Numbered from the stretch's first letter, positions 52,739 through 61,795 are shown. The stretch: 64,000 bases of DNA from Prorocentrum cordatum (GCA_963575745.1 CAUYUJ010020525.1:1-64000); one strand, 5' to 3'. Notes: generated by a model not told the origin, from the letters alone. Program-made: numbers and translations.

Positions 52739-53836
52739 GTGGAGAGTGTCCCATTTCGTGCGTGTGGTCTCCCAGCAGCTGGCGGGCCCGACGAGCGGCA
52801 TGACGTGCTACGAGTTCAGCTTTGTGCTGCACGTTGGCTTCGTCGCATCGGCCTTCGCGGTGGGAGCTCACCGTGGTCGTGGCTGCTCGGTCGGAGTTCC
52901 AGGCGGGTGGTCATCCAGACCGATGGTGCAGCTAGTGGCAGTAGCCAGGCTGGCCGGAGCGGTGGGGCTGGCGGCGGTGTCATCGTCGGTGGCCCGGGGG
53001 CGATGGTGCATCATGATGATGGCCTCTGGCACGTTCACACCATGCTCGCGCATGCCGAGAGTACAAGGTGGATCATATATTCACCCAGCCAGGACCTGTA
53101 TGAAGAGGACTACGGCCGCAGCAATGGCGACATCACGGGTGTGCTGGCTCTCAAGGCAGACGGCAGCATTCCACCGAGCCAGCAGGGTGCCCACATTTAC
53201 AATTTCAGAGTTGGTGCTGGACCTGAGCAGGCCGTGCTGCGAGGGCTGCTAGCGGAGGCGCAGGGTCTGGTGACACTGGCTGGCCGTGGAGTGGCTCCGC
53301 CAGGGGCTGAAGCTGAGGTCTGGCAGCTCTCGGAATCCCACGCCGTCGTCTCGGTCGATGACGAGGGCCCAGGACGGCTGGAGATGTTAGCCGAGGAGCG
53401 CGGCCTCGCTTGCGCTGGGCTACACGTGTTCTTGATAGAGAAGGTGGCGAAGAATCAGGTCGAGCAGTGGACGACAGATGTGGATCAGCTCGACCTGTCA
53501 GACCTAGTGGTAATTAGGGAGATCGCATGCCAGCTCCTGACTATAGAGTACCAGTACGCAGAGAAGTTTCGTGGAGGAGAGCACGGCAGATCTGCTGGCG
53601 CCTCTTCCTCCGTCGCTGGGTTGGCCGGCATCACGAATGACGAGATGGGCCTGATCGGGCGGCAGCCCGTCAATCCCACGGTGTGCTGCGCCCTGATGCG
53701 CATCGGGCACGTGAGTGAGGAGTTAGAGAAGAAGTCGCAGTCCCAGAAGCATGCCAGGCAAGCTCGAGAAGAAAGAGCCCTCCTTCGTCAGCCCCCAGAC
53801 GGAGTTGGTCGAGTCCGTGGGGGCAACGAGCAATGA
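52739..53836 (+). CDS. Gag-like ORF of the PAT-like element
   Basis: The frame is open over 365 codons, but its first ATG is at 53003, giving 277 residues; the upstream part uses no ATG. Protein-like features are WIIYSPSQDLYEEDY, YNFRVG, DQLDLSDLVVIREIACQLL and a C-terminal basic helix (KKSQSQKHARQAREERA). The QLDL-L-E pattern followed by a charged tail matches first ORFs I recall from dinoflagellate retroelements, where it would package element RNA. No zinc knuckle was seen. The stop overlaps the next ATG (ATGA at 53833-53836), so translation could be coupled. Confidence 0.6.
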   Translation: MESVPFRACGLPAAGGPDERHDVLRVQLCAARWLRRIGLRGGSSPWSWLLGRSSRRVVIQTDGAASGSSQAGRSGGAGGGVIVGGPGAMVHHDDGLWHVHTMLAHAESTRWIIYSPSQDLYEEDYGRSNGDITGVLALKADGSIPPSQQGAHIYNFRVGAGPEQAVLRGLLAEAQGLVTLAGRGVAPPGAEAEVWQLSESHAVVSVDDEGPGRLEMLAEERGLACAGLHVFLIEKVAKNQVEQWTTDVDQLDLSDLVVIREIACQLLTIEYQYAEKFRGGEHGRSAGASSSVAGLAGITNDEMGLIGRQPVNPTVCCALMRIGHVSEELEKKSQSQKHARQAREERALLRQPPDGVGRVRGGNEQ

Positions 53837-54660
53837 GCACACGCGGGGCCGTCGGAGACGGCCTCATCCGGCGGCCAGCACTGCATGCAGGCCATCCATC
53901 GCTCATGAGAGCGAGTAATTCGGGTGCAAAGTCGAGTCGGCTGTCTTCGTCGGCGGAGCCTCGGACACTCTTAAAGCATCGGGTAAAAGCATCGAGGTCA
54001 GATTCCTCGATCTGCGCGAATAGGCGGCCGCCTGGACTGAGCAGTCTTCCAGTCTCGTCCGAGCAACGGTTGAATCGGCTTAGTCACGACGCCGCCTCCG
54101 TCCTTACAGAAATGTACCTGGGTGGTGCCCCGTGCTGTCCTGCGGGTGCTGCTTCGTCTCTGGACGGGGGCAGCATGGGGCATCTCCGGGAACGTTGCAG
54201 TAGGATGGGCATCCTCCCCGCCGATGCTCAGCCGGCCGAGGCTTTTTCGAGCATCAGCGGTGGGCGTGACTACTCTGGTGAAAGTTCGCCAGCAGCTCCC
54301 CTGGGCGAGTCTCTGCTGTCGCTTAGGCCGGCAGGGACGGCCCCCACTGATATATGTCAGCTTTGGGGCCCCACAGGTCGCGAGGAAGTCCAGGCGTGGA
54401 TGTGCGAGCATGCGCTGCCAAACTCGGTAGGCATGCACAGTTTCGAAGCGAGCAAGATGAGGATTTATCATGACCCTGGTCTTCGCAGGTCTGCGCGCCG
54501 ATATGCACGCGTGCTTCAGATGCTGCATGTCAGGAACATGGTTGAGTTTGTGTGCGAGGAAGGTGATGCTTGCGTGGGACTTTTTGCTGTGCGCAAGAAG
54601 AGCGGTGCCCGGCGCCTGATTGCCGATTGCCGGCAGTCCAATTGTTTTTTTCACGAGTAG
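53833..54660 (+). CDS. RT N-terminal (fingers) ORF
   Basis: This 275-codon ATG frame ends with YHDPGLRRSARRYARVLQML and CVGLFAVRKKSGARRLIADC, followed by RQSN. The last part is the conserved fingers strand of DIRS/Ty3-type RTs (F-V-KK-G-RL-D-R-N). Palm motifs A to C are missing and lie in the next frame. The frame ends right after a run of seven T (54645-54651); a shift there connects it to the RT palm. Either a programmed +1 shift or a one-base insertion would explain this. Confidence 0.65.
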   Translation: MSTRGAVGDGLIRRPALHAGHPSLMRASNSGAKSSRLSSSAEPRTLLKHRVKASRSDSSICANRRPPGLSSLPVSSEQRLNRLSHDAASVLTEMYLGGAPCCPAGAASSLDGGSMGHLRERCSRMGILPADAQPAEAFSSISGGRDYSGESSPAAPLGESLLSLRPAGTAPTDICQLWGPTGREEVQAWMCEHALPNSVGMHSFEASKMRIYHDPGLRRSARRYARVLQMLHVRNMVEFVCEEGDACVGLFAVRKKSGARRLIADCRQSNCFFHE

Positions 54661-57600
54661 TGACCATGCCGAGCTGCCCACGTCGGGCGCTTTATCCAGA
54701 TTAAGGCTCGAGGCCGGAGAGCAGCTGCATGTAGGTCAGTACGATTTAAAGGATGCTTTCTTTCAGTTTGGAACACCCCCCGAGTTGCGGAGATTTTTCC
54801 ATCTGCCCCCCATCAAGGCTAAGTGGATGAAGCGGCTGCTGTCCGACATTCCGGGCACTGGAGGGATTGTGCGACCTCGACTTACTGTCATGCCGATGGG
54901 TTGGGTCCACGTGCTGTATTGGTGCCAGACAATTCACGAGAGGATTTTGAGCCAGGGATTTGCAAGCTCGCATCTTCTACAGGATCATCGGCCAGTTGGT
55001 GATTTGAAAAATGGGTGTGTGTCGGTCTATGTGGACAACGTGGGCGTCTTCTCGAGCTCCCCCGATGTTTGTCGTGATCTCACCCAGCGATCCCTGGAGG
55101 CTGTTCGGGGTGCCGGTCTGGAAGCTCACGAGGTCGATGTAGTCGGAGTCGGGGGAGATCTACTGGGGCTCAGCGTCTCGGGGGATGGTCGAATTTTACC
55201 GCGACATGAAAGGAGATGGAGGGTGTGGATGGCTTTGGAGTTCCTCTTGAGGCGCCGTCGATGTTCTGGTAGGACGCTTCGGAAACTCTTGGCACATATC
55301 ACTCATCAGGCAATGCTTCGTCGGGAGTTGCTGTCATGCTTTCGTGCCGCGTATGTATTCATAGAGAAGAACCCCGATAGCCCCTCGAAGCTGTGGCCCG
55401 CGGTACTGAGAGAACTCCGCTGGGCTCAGGCGTTGCTTCCGCTGCTCGAGTGCGACCTTGCCAAGCCGTGGGGACCGAGGGCCTATGCGTGTGATGCGTC
55501 GCCGTGGGGTCTTGGGATATGCGCGGCGCGGCCGCTTACTGAGGTGGTGGACGAGGCCAGCAGGTATTCAGATCGTTGGCACTTCTTGGGAGGAGGTCGC
55601 GCTAATCCACGGGCAGTACTGGAAGAAGGGGGTGATGATGATGCCGGGGCACCTGAAGGTTCCCTTCGAAGAGTGCCTCCTGTTCCAGGGCTTCACACTA
55701 GCTTGTTGCATGCTAAGTGGCACACGGTCAGTAGTAAGGCTTCGGAGCGTAGTGAGCACATCACCTGTCTCGAAGGTCGGGGCCTGGTGGGGGTCCTCCG
55801 GAGGGTCGCAAAGACTCGCGAGTACATCCAGAAGCGGGTCCTCATTCTCACGGACTCCATGGGTGCACTGCTCTCGGCTCAAAAGGGAAGGTCGAGTGCG
55901 CCAGGTCAGTGCCGCGTCGCCCGCCAGCTGGCCTCCCTCCTCCTGCTGTGGGACATCCAGCTCTGTCTGCGATGGGTGCCCAGCGAGAGGAACGTGGCTG
56001 ACGAGCCGTCCCGCCGCGGGCTGCGGCATGCTGGTGCAACGAACGCCGAGGGCAAGTTCCGCCGTGGCTGGGGCAGCGCGCGGGGAGAGAGTGCTCTCTC
56101 GGAGTGGCGTCGCCGGGCGCTTCCTGGCCCGCCAGGCGCCAGCCTCGCCAGCGCTGCAGCCGGGCGTGACCCGCCCCCCCCCCCCCTCAGCGGGAGGGCT
56201 GGCCTTGGTCGCGCCGGCCGCGGCGCCAGCCGAGGATCCTTGCCTGCCACGGCGGCGCCTGGCCCCGACCACAGCACCAGAGCATGGATGTCGGCGAGTT
56301 CGGCGACGGCAGGATGCTCGCGGCGCGGTGCGAGCCTGGCCAGGTCGGACGGTGCTGGAGACGGCCGTGGTGCGAGCGCCGGCGAGGCGATCGCACCTCC
56401 GTCGGGTTGCGGGGCTGGCGCGGCGCTCGGAGATGGTGATCGCGCAGAACGTGACGGGCGCGAAGCTGGACCGGGCGCAGAGTCGCATCATCAGCTTCCT
56501 CAGCCAGATGAGCGCGGTGGGCCTGGACGCGGCGGAGGCGGAGCACCTCTACGAGGAGCTCTTCGAGGGCACAGAGGAGAGCGAGGGCGGCCGGGTGCTG
56601 GCCGCGCTGTCCTGGGCCTTCGCCCCCGCGGGCGAGCAGGTGTGCAGCCCCCTTCAGGCACGGGCATGTTCCGTGGCGTTGCACCGACTTGCTCCAGGCA
56701 CGTCGAGATGGCCAGTTTCCGAGATCCTGATCTTTGTGGTGGCGAACAAGTTGATCGCGCAGGGGGGGTTGCAGCAAGGCGCGGCAGTCTTGGCGGCACA
56801 CCTCGGTTACGTTCGCCCCGGCGAGTTTCTCCGCACCACGTGGGGGATGAACCAGCGGCTTCGACGGATCCGCCCAGCGAACGAGTGCCTGGCAGGGATC
56901 GGATTGTCTGCCCTCGGCGAGATCGCGGCGCAGATCATCCGCGAGTTCGGCCTCGGGAAGGCGATCAACGAGATCGCGTTGCATCGTCTCCGTCAATCAG
57001 GGCCAAGTGCCGACGTCCTGGCGGATCGCAAGACGATCGCGGAGATCGAGCAGTGCGTCAGGTGGTCATCAGACAGCAGTGTGAGGAGCTATCAAGAAGG
57101 AGGGCGGATCAACGAGCTCCTAAATCAGCGTTCAGCCCAGATGAGAGAATTCGCCGCCATCTGTTTGGAGGTTGTGCCGAGGGCCCTGCAGAGATCGGGC
57201 GCGCCGCTGCAGGTTCCAGCGGGCCTACGCGCACGTTGATTGTGCCCTTCTTTCTCGAGATCTTTGCTGGAACGGCTCGCGTATCCCGGGAGATGGCTCG
57301 GCTCGGCTTCCTGGCGATCGCTACCGACACTCGTTTCGGCATAAGGCATGATATGTGTAAGAGATCCTTGGTGAGAACTATTAGAGGCTGGATCATGTCA
57401 GGCTTCGCCATAGGCATTCATTTCGGCACGCCGTGTATCTCATGGTCTCGCGCTCGTACCAGGCCCAACGGCCCTCAGCCCCTAAGAAGCAGGGAACACA
57501 TTCTTGGGCTGCCCGTCCTGCGAAACGAGGGGGAACGCTGGAAGATAGATATGGGAAACACGACCATGAAAAACACTGTGAGCATCGCGTCAGTGGCGTC

Positions 57601-57988
57601 TCTGCACATGGTCCCGTTCTGTATCGAGAACCCCTACTTATCCTTTATTTGGGAGGCGCCTCAGATGCTGCATTTACGACGACGTCGCACTACACGGGAA
57701 ATTCGAACAGATTTCTGTCAATGGGGAGTCCCTTGGATGAAGCCCACTGGGCTAGTGTGTAGCTATTTGCCGGTTGAATCCTTGGGCCGTAGGTGTAAAC
57801 TCTGCAGGGGAAGGTGTTCCAGAACTAGCAAACCACATGTTTCTTTAACGGGCAAGAACAGCAATGGAATCTTTAAAACCCGAGCGGCCGAGGAATATCC
57901 AAAGTGCTTTTCTCGTGCCCTTGCCAAAGCTTTCGCTAATGGTCTTAAGAGCCTGAAGGCCACCTCTTTCTCTGCAGCTGTGAAGTGA
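54620..57988 (+). CDS. RT palm, RNase H and methyltransferase-like frame
   Basis: There is no ATG at the frame start, so it must be entered by frameshift. RT: motif A YDLKDAF (residues 41-47), motif B MPMGWVHVL, motif C YVDN (Asp139; Asn replaces the second Asp). RNase H: Asp292 (YACDAS), Glu385 (CLEGRG), Asp412 (LTDSMGA), Asp461 (RNVADEPSR), so the D-E-D-D set is complete. From about residue 480 to 870 the protein is low-complexity and the recombinase is encoded in another frame. From residue ~872 on it resumes: FLEIFAGTARVSRE, GTPCISWSRAR (Cys939), FCIENP (1001-1006) and QWGVPW. These resemble motifs I, IV, VI (ENP for ENV) and VIII of C5-cytosine methyltransferases. The RT part is confident, the methyltransferase part tentative. 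Confidence 0.7.
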   Translation: MPIAGSPIVFFTSSDHAELPTSGALSRLRLEAGEQLHVGQYDLKDAFFQFGTPPELRRFFHLPPIKAKWMKRLLSDIPGTGGIVRPRLTVMPMGWVHVLYWCQTIHERILSQGFASSHLLQDHRPVGDLKNGCVSVYVDNVGVFSSSPDVCRDLTQRSLEAVRGAGLEAHEVDVVGVGGDLLGLSVSGDGRILPRHERRWRVWMALEFLLRRRRCSGRTLRKLLAHITHQAMLRRELLSCFRAAYVFIEKNPDSPSKLWPAVLRELRWAQALLPLLECDLAKPWGPRAYACDASPWGLGICAARPLTEVVDEASRYSDRWHFLGGGRANPRAVLEEGGDDDAGAPEGSLRRVPPVPGLHTSLLHAKWHTVSSKASERSEHITCLEGRGLVGVLRRVAKTREYIQKRVLILTDSMGALLSAQKGRSSAPGQCRVARQLASLLLLWDIQLCLRWVPSERNVADEPSRRGLRHAGATNAEGKFRRGWGSARGESALSEWRRRALPGPPGASLASAAAGRDPPPPPLSGRAGLGRAGRGASRGSLPATAAPGPDHSTRAWMSASSATAGCSRRGASLARSDGAGDGRGASAGEAIAPPSGCGAGAALGDGDRAERDGREAGPGAESHHQLPQPDERGGPGRGGGGAPLRGALRGHRGERGRPGAGRAVLGLRPRGRAGVQPPSGTGMFRGVAPTCSRHVEMASFRDPDLCGGEQVDRAGGVAARRGSLGGTPRLRSPRRVSPHHVGDEPAASTDPPSERVPGRDRIVCPRRDRGADHPRVRPREGDQRDRVASSPSIRAKCRRPGGSQDDRGDRAVRQVVIRQQCEELSRRRADQRAPKSAFSPDERIRRHLFGGCAEGPAEIGRAAAGSSGPTRTLIVPFFLEIFAGTARVSREMARLGFLAIATDTRFGIRHDMCKRSLVRTIRGWIMSGFAIGIHFGTPCISWSRARTRPNGPQPLRSREHILGLPVLRNEGERWKIDMGNTTMKNTVSIASVASLHMVPFCIENPYLSFIWEAPQMLHLRRRRTTREIRTDFCQWGVPWMKPTGLVCSYLPVESLGRRCKLCRGRCSRTSKPHVSLTGKNSNGIFKTRAAEEYPKCFSRALAKAFANGLKSLKATSFSAAVK
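55458..57239 (+). CDS. Tyrosine recombinase (YR) frame
   Basis: The 593-codon frame starts without ATG and is protein-like from about residue 330 (MVIAQNVTGAKLDRAQSRI). Catalytic residues fit the tyrosine recombinase set: Arg453 in YVRPGE, His509 and Arg512 in HRLRQSGPS, Trp in the second His position (VRWSSDSSV) and Tyr545 in RSYQ. It would integrate a circular DNA copy, consistent with the split direct repeats. The first third overlaps RT/RNase H codons in another frame and is probably not translated. The likely entry point is a frame change at the C13 run (56174-56186). It ends at 57239, where the methyltransferase-like sequence begins one frame back. Confidence 0.7.
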   Translation: MPSRGDRGPMRVMRRRGVLGYARRGRLLRWWTRPAGIQIVGTSWEEVALIHGQYWKKGVMMMPGHLKVPFEECLLFQGFTLACCMLSGTRSVVRLRSVVSTSPVSKVGAWWGSSGGSQRLASTSRSGSSFSRTPWVHCSRLKREGRVRQVSAASPASWPPSSCCGTSSSVCDGCPARGTWLTSRPAAGCGMLVQRTPRASSAVAGAARGERVLSRSGVAGRFLARQAPASPALQPGVTRPPPPSAGGLALVAPAAAPAEDPCLPRRRLAPTTAPEHGCRRVRRRQDARGAVRAWPGRTVLETAVVRAPARRSHLRRVAGLARRSEMVIAQNVTGAKLDRAQSRIISFLSQMSAVGLDAAEAEHLYEELFEGTEESEGGRVLAALSWAFAPAGEQVCSPLQARACSVALHRLAPGTSRWPVSEILIFVVANKLIAQGGLQQGAAVLAAHLGYVRPGEFLRTTWGMNQRLRRIRPANECLAGIGLSALGEIAAQIIREFGLGKAINEIALHRLRQSGPSADVLADRKTIAEIEQCVRWSSDSSVRSYQEGGRINELLNQRSAQMREFAAICLEVVPRALQRSGAPLQVPAGLRAR

Positions 57989-58054
57989 GTGTGTATCCAG
58001 GGAGAAGTCCCACCACCACCCCTTCTCCTCCATGATAGAAAAGTTTGCACGTGT

Positions 58055-58257
58055 GGAGCGGAGCTGCGCTTCAGAATTTTGTGATGTTGTTGAGCAGCGC
58101 CCTGAAAAAGGTGCTGGTGCACAGCGCTTGAGATCAATACAACTGTCTGCGCTGCCCGTGAAGTAAAAAGGTCTGGTTGCCGCTGCTCGTGTTCCCTCGG
58201 GTCTCGGTGGCCCTCTCAAAGCAGGCAGGTGTCTCACACGCCCCGAAGGCAGATGCT
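58055..58257 (+). repeat. Split direct repeat B1
   Basis: 203 bases from GGAGCGGAGCTGCGC to GGCAGATGCT, differing from B2 at about six positions. It abuts A2. Confidence 0.9.
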
Positions 58258-58310
58258 ACTAGTGCGCGCACGTCTTGCGTCAGCCGGTGTCTCTGCAGCG
58301 TGTGTTGCTC
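58258..58310 (+). repeat. Split direct repeat A2
   Basis: Matches A1. Together B1 and A2 form the internal junction expected of a PAT-type element. Confidence 0.9.
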
Positions 58311-58351
58311 CCGCCCACCTCCCTTGTCACATTTGTATTTCTTTACCTTGC

Positions 58352-58554
58352 GGAGCGGAGCTGCGCTTCAGAATTCTGTGATGTTGTTGAGCAGCACCCT
58401 GAAAAAGGTGCTGGTGCACAGCGCTTGAGATCAATACAACTGTCTGCGCTGCCCGTGAAGTAAAATGGTATGGCTGCCGCTGCTCGTGCTCCCTCGGGTC
58501 TCGGTGGCCCTCTCAAAGCAGGCAGGTGTCTCACACGCCCCGAAGGCAGATGCT
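58352..58554 (+). repeat. Split direct repeat B2 (right end)
   Basis: Same length as B1. It ends GGCAGATGCT directly before the resumed ATC run. Confidence 0.9.
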
Positions 58555-58557
58555 CAC

Positions 58558-58591
<34 letters not shown>

Positions 58592-58592
58592 G

Positions 58593-58623
<31 letters not shown>

Positions 58624-58690
58624 AATGATTATCCTCCTCCTCCTCCTCCTCCTCCTCCTCCTCCTCCTCCTCCTCCTCCTCCTCCTCTTA
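58555..58690 (+). repeat. ATC then CTC microsatellites, right of insertion
   Basis: ATC continues for about 70 bases and is followed by about 55 bases of CTC. Confidence 0.95.
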
Positions 58691-58886
58691 TCTTCCTCCT
58701 CTTTCTCCTCCTTGTCCCCGCCCGCGCCCTTCGTCCTCCTCCTACTGGTGCAAAATTGCATCTCTCTACAAACTCCTTCAGAGCCGAAGTTTGTCCGACC
58801 ATCCGTTTCTTTCGCTTTGGGCACGTGCCTTCTCGCACAGCGGCACTCGGCTCGTCTTCGAGGGGTACATGGCCGTGCGTTCAGGA

Positions 58887-59045
58887 TGAAGTCGGGCATG
58901 TCCCTCTACAAGAGGAGTATCAAAGAATGGTCGAACATAGAAAAGTGACGTTTTTTTCGTGCTCTTTTGAATATGGTTTGCTCATGTTTCGCATCTGTTC
59001 ATTGTCCTTCCAAAACCCGCCTGTCGGAGGACACGCCCGACCCAA
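58887..59045 (+). mobile_element. T1 element copy f, 159 bp
   Basis: Ends TGAAGTCGGGC and GCCCGACCCAA. The flanks GTTCAGGA and GTCTGGGA agree at 5 of 8, all three differences being transitions. AG is at 5-6 in the left copy. Confidence 0.75.
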
Positions 59046-59053
59046 GTCTGGGA

Positions 59054-59340
59054 GGGTGATGCAGTGGAGATGGTCTTCGTCGATCGGCCCCCTGACGAGG
59101 TGAGGCCCGAGGAACCCCCAGGGAACCACCAACAACTCCCCAGGACCCCATGACTCACCCGCACCCCCGGAGACCCCAAGGTCCTGAATCCCCAGTCTGG
59201 ACACTCGGGTTGACCCAAAGGGGGTCCCGTGACAAGGTGGTGCAATAGATTCGGTGCAGGAGATGTGTGGGGTTGCAATACATGTGGTGCTTGCAGTGCC
59301 TTTGCCACACCATTGCCCCAAATCTATTGCATCACCCCCC
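59054..59340. repeat. Inverted-repeat region, GGTGNTGCAATAGATT arms
   Basis: GGTGGTGCAATAGATTCGG at about 59237 mirrors CCAAATCTATTGCATCACC at 59319-59337. An outer GGGTGATGCA near 59054 is also complementary to the right arm. Confidence 0.6.
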
Positions 59341-60820
59341 TTCAGCTGGACCCCCTTGTTTTGGGGGTCACCCTAAGACACCCCTGTCCAGACCTGGTCC
59401 AGACTCCCCGGTCGGACCCCCCGGGCCAGGCCGCCAGGCCCGGACCCACCCAGCTGGCAACGTCGGGATGAGTGTCCTCTTCCCGAGGCGCGCAAGGGAG
59501 CCAGGCGAGCGGTCCGCCACCGCTCGTCGCGTGCCCCTCGGCGCTGGCTGGGTGAGCACGGCGTCGGTGACTTCAGCTCTGCGTAGGACGGCGGGCGGTG
59601 GCGGGAATGCGCAAGAGCAATGGTTGAGTTGGGAAGGTAGGCGGGGCAGCAGCGGAACACCCGAGCAGCACAGTTTGGCACCGTGGCTCCGCGAGGCCAT
59701 GATACGGGGATCGTCCTTTTGCGAAGTCCTTCACCAAGCAACCAACCTCCACGGCTTTCTTCCCCCCTTCGCCCTGAGCCTTTCCTCCTTCTCCCCCTCC
59801 GCCTTGCCCCCTGGCCAAACCAGAAGGCGTAGGAAGCTCCGGAACAACATAAACCGTTGCTGATGGATTATCGTAGTCTTCCCTCTGCTTCAGGCGGCCT
59901 GGGCGTCTTCTTATTGTTCCCCCTCTTCTGATTCCTCCTCACCTGCCTCCCATATCTTGTGCACAACACGTATTGGACAACACAAACTGCTGCACACAGA
60001 CGGCACAACACAGGTCGCACCACCAGAGTGCAAGCCAGGCACTGCACACTGTACACTGCACAGCACAGATCGCACCACATATTGTACCACCTAGACTGCT
60101 CCGCAGCTGTTCTCCTCTCTAGAAGAGTGTAGGGATCTCTCCCCCCCCGAATAATCATCGGTACCAGAGCCCACAATCACGTGGAGGAGAAGCCACGGCG
60201 CCGGATGCCTGGGGCCATGTGCTTTGAGTGGGGGATCGGCTGAGAAGTTGATGTGTCTCAGCTTTGATCTGTTCGTCGAAGCTGCAAGAGAGGAGGTAGA
60301 ACGTTCGTAGATCTGCGGGCACTCTACAACACTTTTCTGGGAGTCCAGCTTTCGTGGGCCCCCCCAGACAAGTCGACGGAGGAGATCTGCTCGGGCTCAC
60401 TCGACATTGGTGTTCGAGCGTGCCGGTGCAGTCCCAAGTTGGTTTCGCTGATTGACGTGCGTCTCGCCGTATACATTCGACTGTTTTTTTGTTTTGACTT
60501 TGATATTCGCTACCCCGCTGGGGTGCACTCGGAGTGCGGTGCCTGGCGCACGTGGAGGGTCCCTGGCAGTTTTCACGAAGCGGCGTGTTGCGGAAGCGTT
60601 TCCTGTACAGTCGGGGCGCTGAAGAAGGAACCCTTTTCATTGGGGAGGGGCTCCGTGTTCCTTAATTGTTTCGCAGCGTGCCTCAGGTTATCCTTAGGTT
60701 TTCGATATGAAATCGAAGTTGAACTTATGGAAAATAGGGGCCTCGTTCCTTATTTAGGGTTCCTTGGGTCAACGCCCCGACGGTACACCCCCCCAACACA
60801 GGTCGGTCCCCGCTAAAAGG
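59341..60820. other. Longest non-repetitive stretch, no gene recognised
   Basis: Two plus-strand frames are protein-like but unassigned: one ending at 59863 (AQEQWLSWEGRRGSSGTPEQ, REAMIRGSSFCEVLHQ) and one open from about 60269 to 60816 (TFVDLRALYNTFLGVQLSWA). The second strand is also open at 60155-60640. Host exons are possible. Confidence 0.25.
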
Positions 60821-60824
60821 CCGG

Positions 60825-60870
60825 TGCTCCTCATCGTCGTCGTCGTCGTCGTCGTCATCGTCGTCGTTGC
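60825..60870 (+). repeat. GTC microsatellite
   Basis: Short GTC run. Confidence 0.9.
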
Positions 60871-60984
60871 CATCCCCCCTCCGTCGCGAGCTTCACACTC
60901 GTGGACCGCACCGGGATCCGAAGTGCATCCCGGGCTCCGGCCCAGCCGCCATGCCATCATGTCGGGCGGGTGGCGATGGGGGGT

Positions 60985-61130
60985 GACCTGCATGGGGCGG
61001 TGAAGGCACGAGCCTGACAGGGGTCCTTCAGGGCCCCTCTTGGAGCCAGAGGGTGCCCAAAAAGGGCCCTCATGGGCCCATGTAGGGTTCTATCCTTCAC
61101 CCCCGTTCCGGTCGCCCCCCCATTACCACG
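60985..61130. repeat. GGGCCC-rich hairpin element
   Basis: A TGGGGGGTGACC left part and CGCCCCCCCCATTACCACG right part flank GGGCCC words, as at 41.4 kb. Confidence 0.45.
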
Positions 61131-61145
61131 CGCCCGATCTTAGGG

Positions 61146-61305
61146 TTAAGTCGGGCCTGTCCCTCTACAGGAGGAATATCCAAAAATAGTCAAAACATAG
61201 TCTGGGAACGATGCGTCGCCTATTCTTGGGTATGTTTGGGGTATTTGTTGCGTATCTTCTATTCATCGTCCAAGATCCGCCTGTAGGGGGACACGCCCGA
61301 CTTCA
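61146..61305 (+). mobile_element. T1 element copy g, 160 bp
   Basis: Ends TTAAGTCGGGC and GCCCGACTTCA. The flanks TCTTAGGG and TCTCAGGG agree at 7 of 8 (one transition). AG is at 5-6 in both. Confidence 0.8.
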
Positions 61306-61344
61306 TCTCAGGGTCTGGACGTATATCGGCGCCCGATTCTCCCC

Positions 61345-61440
61345 CCCCCTCCTCCTCCTCCTCCTCCTCCTCCTCCTCCTCCTCCTCCTCCTCCTCCTCA
61401 TACTCCTCCTCATACTCCTCCTCCTCCTCCTCCTCCTCGT
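61345..61440 (+). repeat. CTC microsatellite
   Basis: CTC with ATACTC interruptions, between two GTATATCGGCGCCCGATTCT copies, so the run may have arisen within a duplicated segment. Confidence 0.9.
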
Positions 61441-61609
61441 ATATCGGCGCCCGATTCTCTCCCCCCCCCCCCCCATCCACCCCCTGGAGGCACGGGCCGG
61501 CGGGCCTGGCCTCCGCGCGCGCGCGCCGCGGGTGTGAGCGGTACGCGCGGGGGGGGCCCAGCGGAGCAAGGGCGGCCGAGCGGCCGCGCTCTGCCCCTTG
61601 TGGCCGTCG

Positions 61610-61795
61610 CCCCTCGTCGTCGTCGCCGTCGCCCGCAGCCGTCGTCGCTGATCCTCGTCGTTGGTGATCGTCGTCGTCGGCCGTTGGCGGCGGCCGTCGG
61701 CGTCGTCGTCGTCGTCGTCGTCGTCGTCATCGATCGTCGTTGTCGTCGTCGTCGTTGTCGTCGTCGTCGTCGTCGTCGTTGTCGTCGCTGGCAGC
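61610..61795 (+). repeat. GTC microsatellite
   Basis: GTC with GTT and GCC changes. Confidence 0.9.

Larger units (their letters stand above)
52530..58554 (+). mobile_element. PAT-like DIRS retrotransposon, 6,025 bp
   Basis: The order is A1, ORFs, B1, A2, B2, the split direct repeat layout of PAT/kangaroo-type DIRS elements, which integrate with a tyrosine recombinase. A is 53 bp (51 identical) and B is 203 bp (about 197 identical). Coding content in order: gag-like ORF, RT fingers, RT palm and RNase H, tyrosine recombinase, methyltransferase-like domain. The element splits an ATC microsatellite and no target duplication is evident, as expected for recombinase-mediated insertion. Reading frames change at a T7 run, a C13 run and the recombinase stop. 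Confidence 0.85.

Noticed and set aside
52900-53010. TDGAASG-GGAGGG stretch in the gag-like frame resembling an RNase H start
   Set aside because: The remaining RNase H residues are absent there and a complete RNase H lies in the pol region.
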